DNA from: Planctomycetota bacterium
Lineage (GTDB): Bacteria; Planctomycetota; UBA1135; GCA-002686595
Direction of reading: 5' to 3'
DNA length: 7,513 nt
NCBI GenBank assembly: GCA_029212955.1
Contig: JARGOW010000172.1
Location: 1-7,513, forward strand
Shown: piece by piece, positions 6,024 through 7,513 of the stretch
Position numbering within the stretch: position 1 is the stretch's first letter
Layout of the letters: every line of letters starts with the position of its first letter
The notes under the pieces: model-generated
The model's database searches: none
What the model was told of the DNA's origin: nothing
The model's input: the letters and a program-made list of their open reading frames with translations, nothing else
Program-made: the position numbers and the translations under genes

Positions 6024-7109
6024 TTAAGGCACGCGCAATTCGAAAGCGCCCTCGCCCAACACTTCCCCATTGATCACGAGCTCCACCCGCGTGGTGCCCG
6101 AATAGTAGCGGCGGGTCGTGACGGGTTTGATGGCAAAGGTGTGCTTGACCGATTTGTGCTGCCCCTGGGTTAGGGTCACATGGCTGCCCTTGTGCACACG
6201 GCCCGCGGAGGATCCGTTGGCCTTTATCCAATGGAAGCGATAATCCACGATCAACTTTTGCGTGGTTGCAGCCAAGGTCTCACCCAAGTGAAGCGTTGCG
6301 GTGGAGAGTTCCATGGCCACCGGCCCCAGCTTGGGCGGCTCAAAGCCCAAAATCGCCAGGCAACGCGGATTTCCGGCCTTGACCAAGGTACGGCAGGCGT
6401 GCCGAATCAACTTTTGCCGCGGGGCGGACGCTCCCTGGGACCAGGCTTCCACCACGTCGAGCATGGTGTCCGCATGATCCTTGCAAATGTCGTTTAGATT
6501 GTTGGCCACGGAGCGACGCACATACTCCTCCGGATCGTCCTTGAGCTTTTCGAGCAAGGGCAAGATGGGGCTCGGATCCGCAATGAACCTACGAATCTGG
6601 GGAGCCCAGGGAAGCCGCGGCCGTGTGCCCTCCGAAACCAAACGACGCACATGCACATTCGGATCCTCCACCCAGGTGTTCAGGGTCGCCAACGTGGATT
6701 CCCCATGGTGCTCCAAGAAGGGTCGAATACCAAACTCCGACGTGAAGCGTTTCGTCACCTCGTAGAGAAGCTCTAAGGAGGCCTTCGGGTGATCCACTCC
6801 AAAGTCCACCACCAGGCTGTTGATCGAGAACATGGGCCATCCACTTTGGAGATCGTCCTGCCCGATCTCGGGAGTAGCGCGGATGGCTTCGGTCAGGATC
6901 TGCAGGGCCTCTACGGTGTCTCCGGGCAGTGCATTGCGCAGCACGGTCCCCACAAGCTGAGCTCTGGCTTTGAGTTCCAAGGGGTCCAACCGCCCCTCAA
7001 AGGATGCGCGATAGGCCTTCATCGGAAAGCCTGACCAAACATCACCAACCCGCTCGCCCAACCACAGGGCCACGGAGTCATTGATCAAATTCTTGAAGGG
7101 TTCCGCCAT
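6024..7109 (-). CDS. alkC: AlkC-type 3-methyladenine DNA glycosylase with Ig-like C-terminal domain
   Basis: A 361-aa cytosolic base-excision-repair enzyme. The known AlkC family removes small cationic lesions, chiefly N3-methyladenine, using a HEAT-like-repeat fold without base flipping. Seen: the start MAEPFKNLIN is typical of AlkC. Residues about 1-255 are helical repeats, including WPMF (91-94), FGIRPFLEHHGEST (126-139), VHVRRLVSEGTRPRLPWAP (152-170) and DDPEEYVRRSVANNLNDI (191-208), a pattern of paired helices with Arg-rich DNA-facing ends. Glu133 and Glu160 sit in the most distinctive motifs and may be at the active site (inference). Residues about 260-361 are beta-rich (VAMELSTATLHLG, RVELVING, GAFELRVP) and match the Ig-like domain present in one AlkC subtype. 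No signal peptide. The start at 7109 has GGAG (7123-7120, minus strand) ten bases upstream. A strong terminator follows and the upstream TonB-family gene ends 95 bases before, so it may be transcribed alone. I see no adaptive-response regulator nearby. Confidence 0.9.
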   Translation of the reverse strand: MAEPFKNLINDSVALWLGERVGDVWSGFPMKAYRASFEGRLDPLELKARAQLVGTVLRNALPGDTVEALQILTEAIRATPEIGQDDLQSGWPMFSINSLVVDFGVDHPKASLELLYEVTKRFTSEFGIRPFLEHHGESTLATLNTWVEDPNVHVRRLVSEGTRPRLPWAPQIRRFIADPSPILPLLEKLKDDPEEYVRRSVANNLNDICKDHADTMLDVVEAWSQGASAPRQKLIRHACRTLVKAGNPRCLAILGFEPPKLGPVAMELSTATLHLGETLAATTQKLIVDYRFHWIKANGSSAGRVHKGSHVTLTQGQHKSVKHTFAIKPVTTRRYYSGTTRVELVINGEVLGEGAFELRVP

Positions 7110-7164
7110 GGATCAGGGGCTCCGAATATCGAAAGGGATGGGGAGTGGTATGAAGTCCCATGGG

Positions 7165-7187
7165 GTTGGCACGCTTGCGCTGCCAAC
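7165..7187. other. Stem-loop between the TonB-family gene and alkC
   Basis: GTTGGCA (7165-7171) and TGCCAAC (7181-7187) are exact inverted repeats with a nine-base loop that can pair partly (CG with CG). The hairpin lies 17 bases past the stop of the TonB-family gene, a terminator position, but no T-run follows on the minus strand. It may be a weak or Rho-assisted terminator, or an element in the alkC leader. Confidence 0.3.
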
Positions 7188-7204
7188 ACCGGACGTCCTG
7201 TGGC

Positions 7205-7513
7205 TTACTTGGGCAACCGGAAAAAGATTCGCCGTCGAACCTTTTTGGAACCTGCGGCCCAACCGTTGGGCGCGGGTCGAAAACGCCACGTGGCCAACAT
7301 CTCCTTGGCGGTTCGGTCCAAGGTGGAGTAGCCGCTGGATTCCACCACCTCCACATGGGAGACGCGGCCATCCACTTCCACCGTTAGCCGAAGCACCACC
7401 GCCCCCTCCTGCTTGCGTCGCCTGGCCTTGTTCGGGTAGCGGGGTTCGGGGCAGAAGTCGGCGAGCAGCTCCGGCGACCATGCCATTTGTTCGGGCGCCG
7501 CTTCCTCCTCGGA
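7205..7513 (-). CDS. TonB-family protein, C-terminal part (5' end beyond window)
   Basis: The visible 102 residues are the C-terminal end of a periplasmic-spanning TonB-type protein, which couples inner-membrane proton-motive force to outer-membrane transporters. Seen: an acidic, Ala/Pro-containing linker (SEEEAAPEQ) at the window edge, then the TonB C-terminal domain: PRYPNKARRRKQEGAV, LRLTVEVDGRVSHVEVVESSGY, LDRTAKEMLATWRFRPAP and a basic end (KKVRRRIFFRLPK) before TAA. The P-x-Y-P entry, the V-x-x-D-G-x-V hairpin and W-R-F-x-P-A are hallmarks of this domain. The frame is open through 7513, so the Met at 7486 is internal; the TM anchor and most of the linker lie outside. ExbB/ExbD genes cannot be judged from here. 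Paralogues with this domain are common, so it need not be the housekeeping TonB. Confidence 0.85.
   Translation of the reverse strand, partial: SEEEAAPEQMAWSPELLADFCPEPRYPNKARRRKQEGAVVLRLTVEVDGRVSHVEVVESSGYSTLDRTAKEMLATWRFRPAPNGWAAGSKKVRRRIFFRLPK

Overview
The window is GC-rich (roughly 60% by eye) and comes from a diderm (Gram-negative) bacterium. The evidence is a TonB C-terminal domain at the right edge, a lipoprotein signal with a clear lipobox, and a second exported protein. The FG-GAP/ASPIC-UnbV protein paired with an RnfD-like membrane protein is a combination I associate mainly with Planctomycetota, Verrucomicrobiota and Acidobacteriota. This gives a hint about the lineage but does not settle it. 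Only some starts have a Shine-Dalgarno sequence.

Left part (1-2791, plus strand): a two-gene unit. The first gene encodes a membrane-anchored FG-GAP/VCBS-repeat protein with a C-terminal ASPIC/UnbV domain. The second, overlapping it by ATGA, encodes a multi-spanning protein of the UnbU/RnfD-NqrB type. Homologues of this pair (UnbV and UnbU) are known from enediyne antibiotic clusters, but no polyketide synthase is visible here.

Middle (2792-5657, minus strand): a convergent intergenic region with two stem-loops, one of them a good minus-strand terminator. It is followed by a two-gene minus-strand unit, also joined by an ATGA overlap. The upstream gene of this unit encodes an exported alpha/beta hydrolase with HGG and GHSMG motifs separated by an unusually long insert. 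The downstream gene encodes an unrecognised lipoprotein with beta-rich ends and a helical middle. This pair is the least explained coding unit in the window.

Intergenic region 5658-6023: no gene. It holds a strong minus-strand intrinsic terminator, a 35-nt near-perfect palindrome that resembles a REP-type element, and a 14-bp perfect palindrome close to the hydrolase start.

Right part (6024-7513, minus strand): an AlkC-type 3-methyladenine DNA glycosylase with its HEAT-like-repeat body and an Ig-like C-terminal domain. Upstream of it is the 3' end of a TonB-family gene cut by the window edge.

No rRNA, tRNA, CRISPR array, transposase gene or phage gene is visible.
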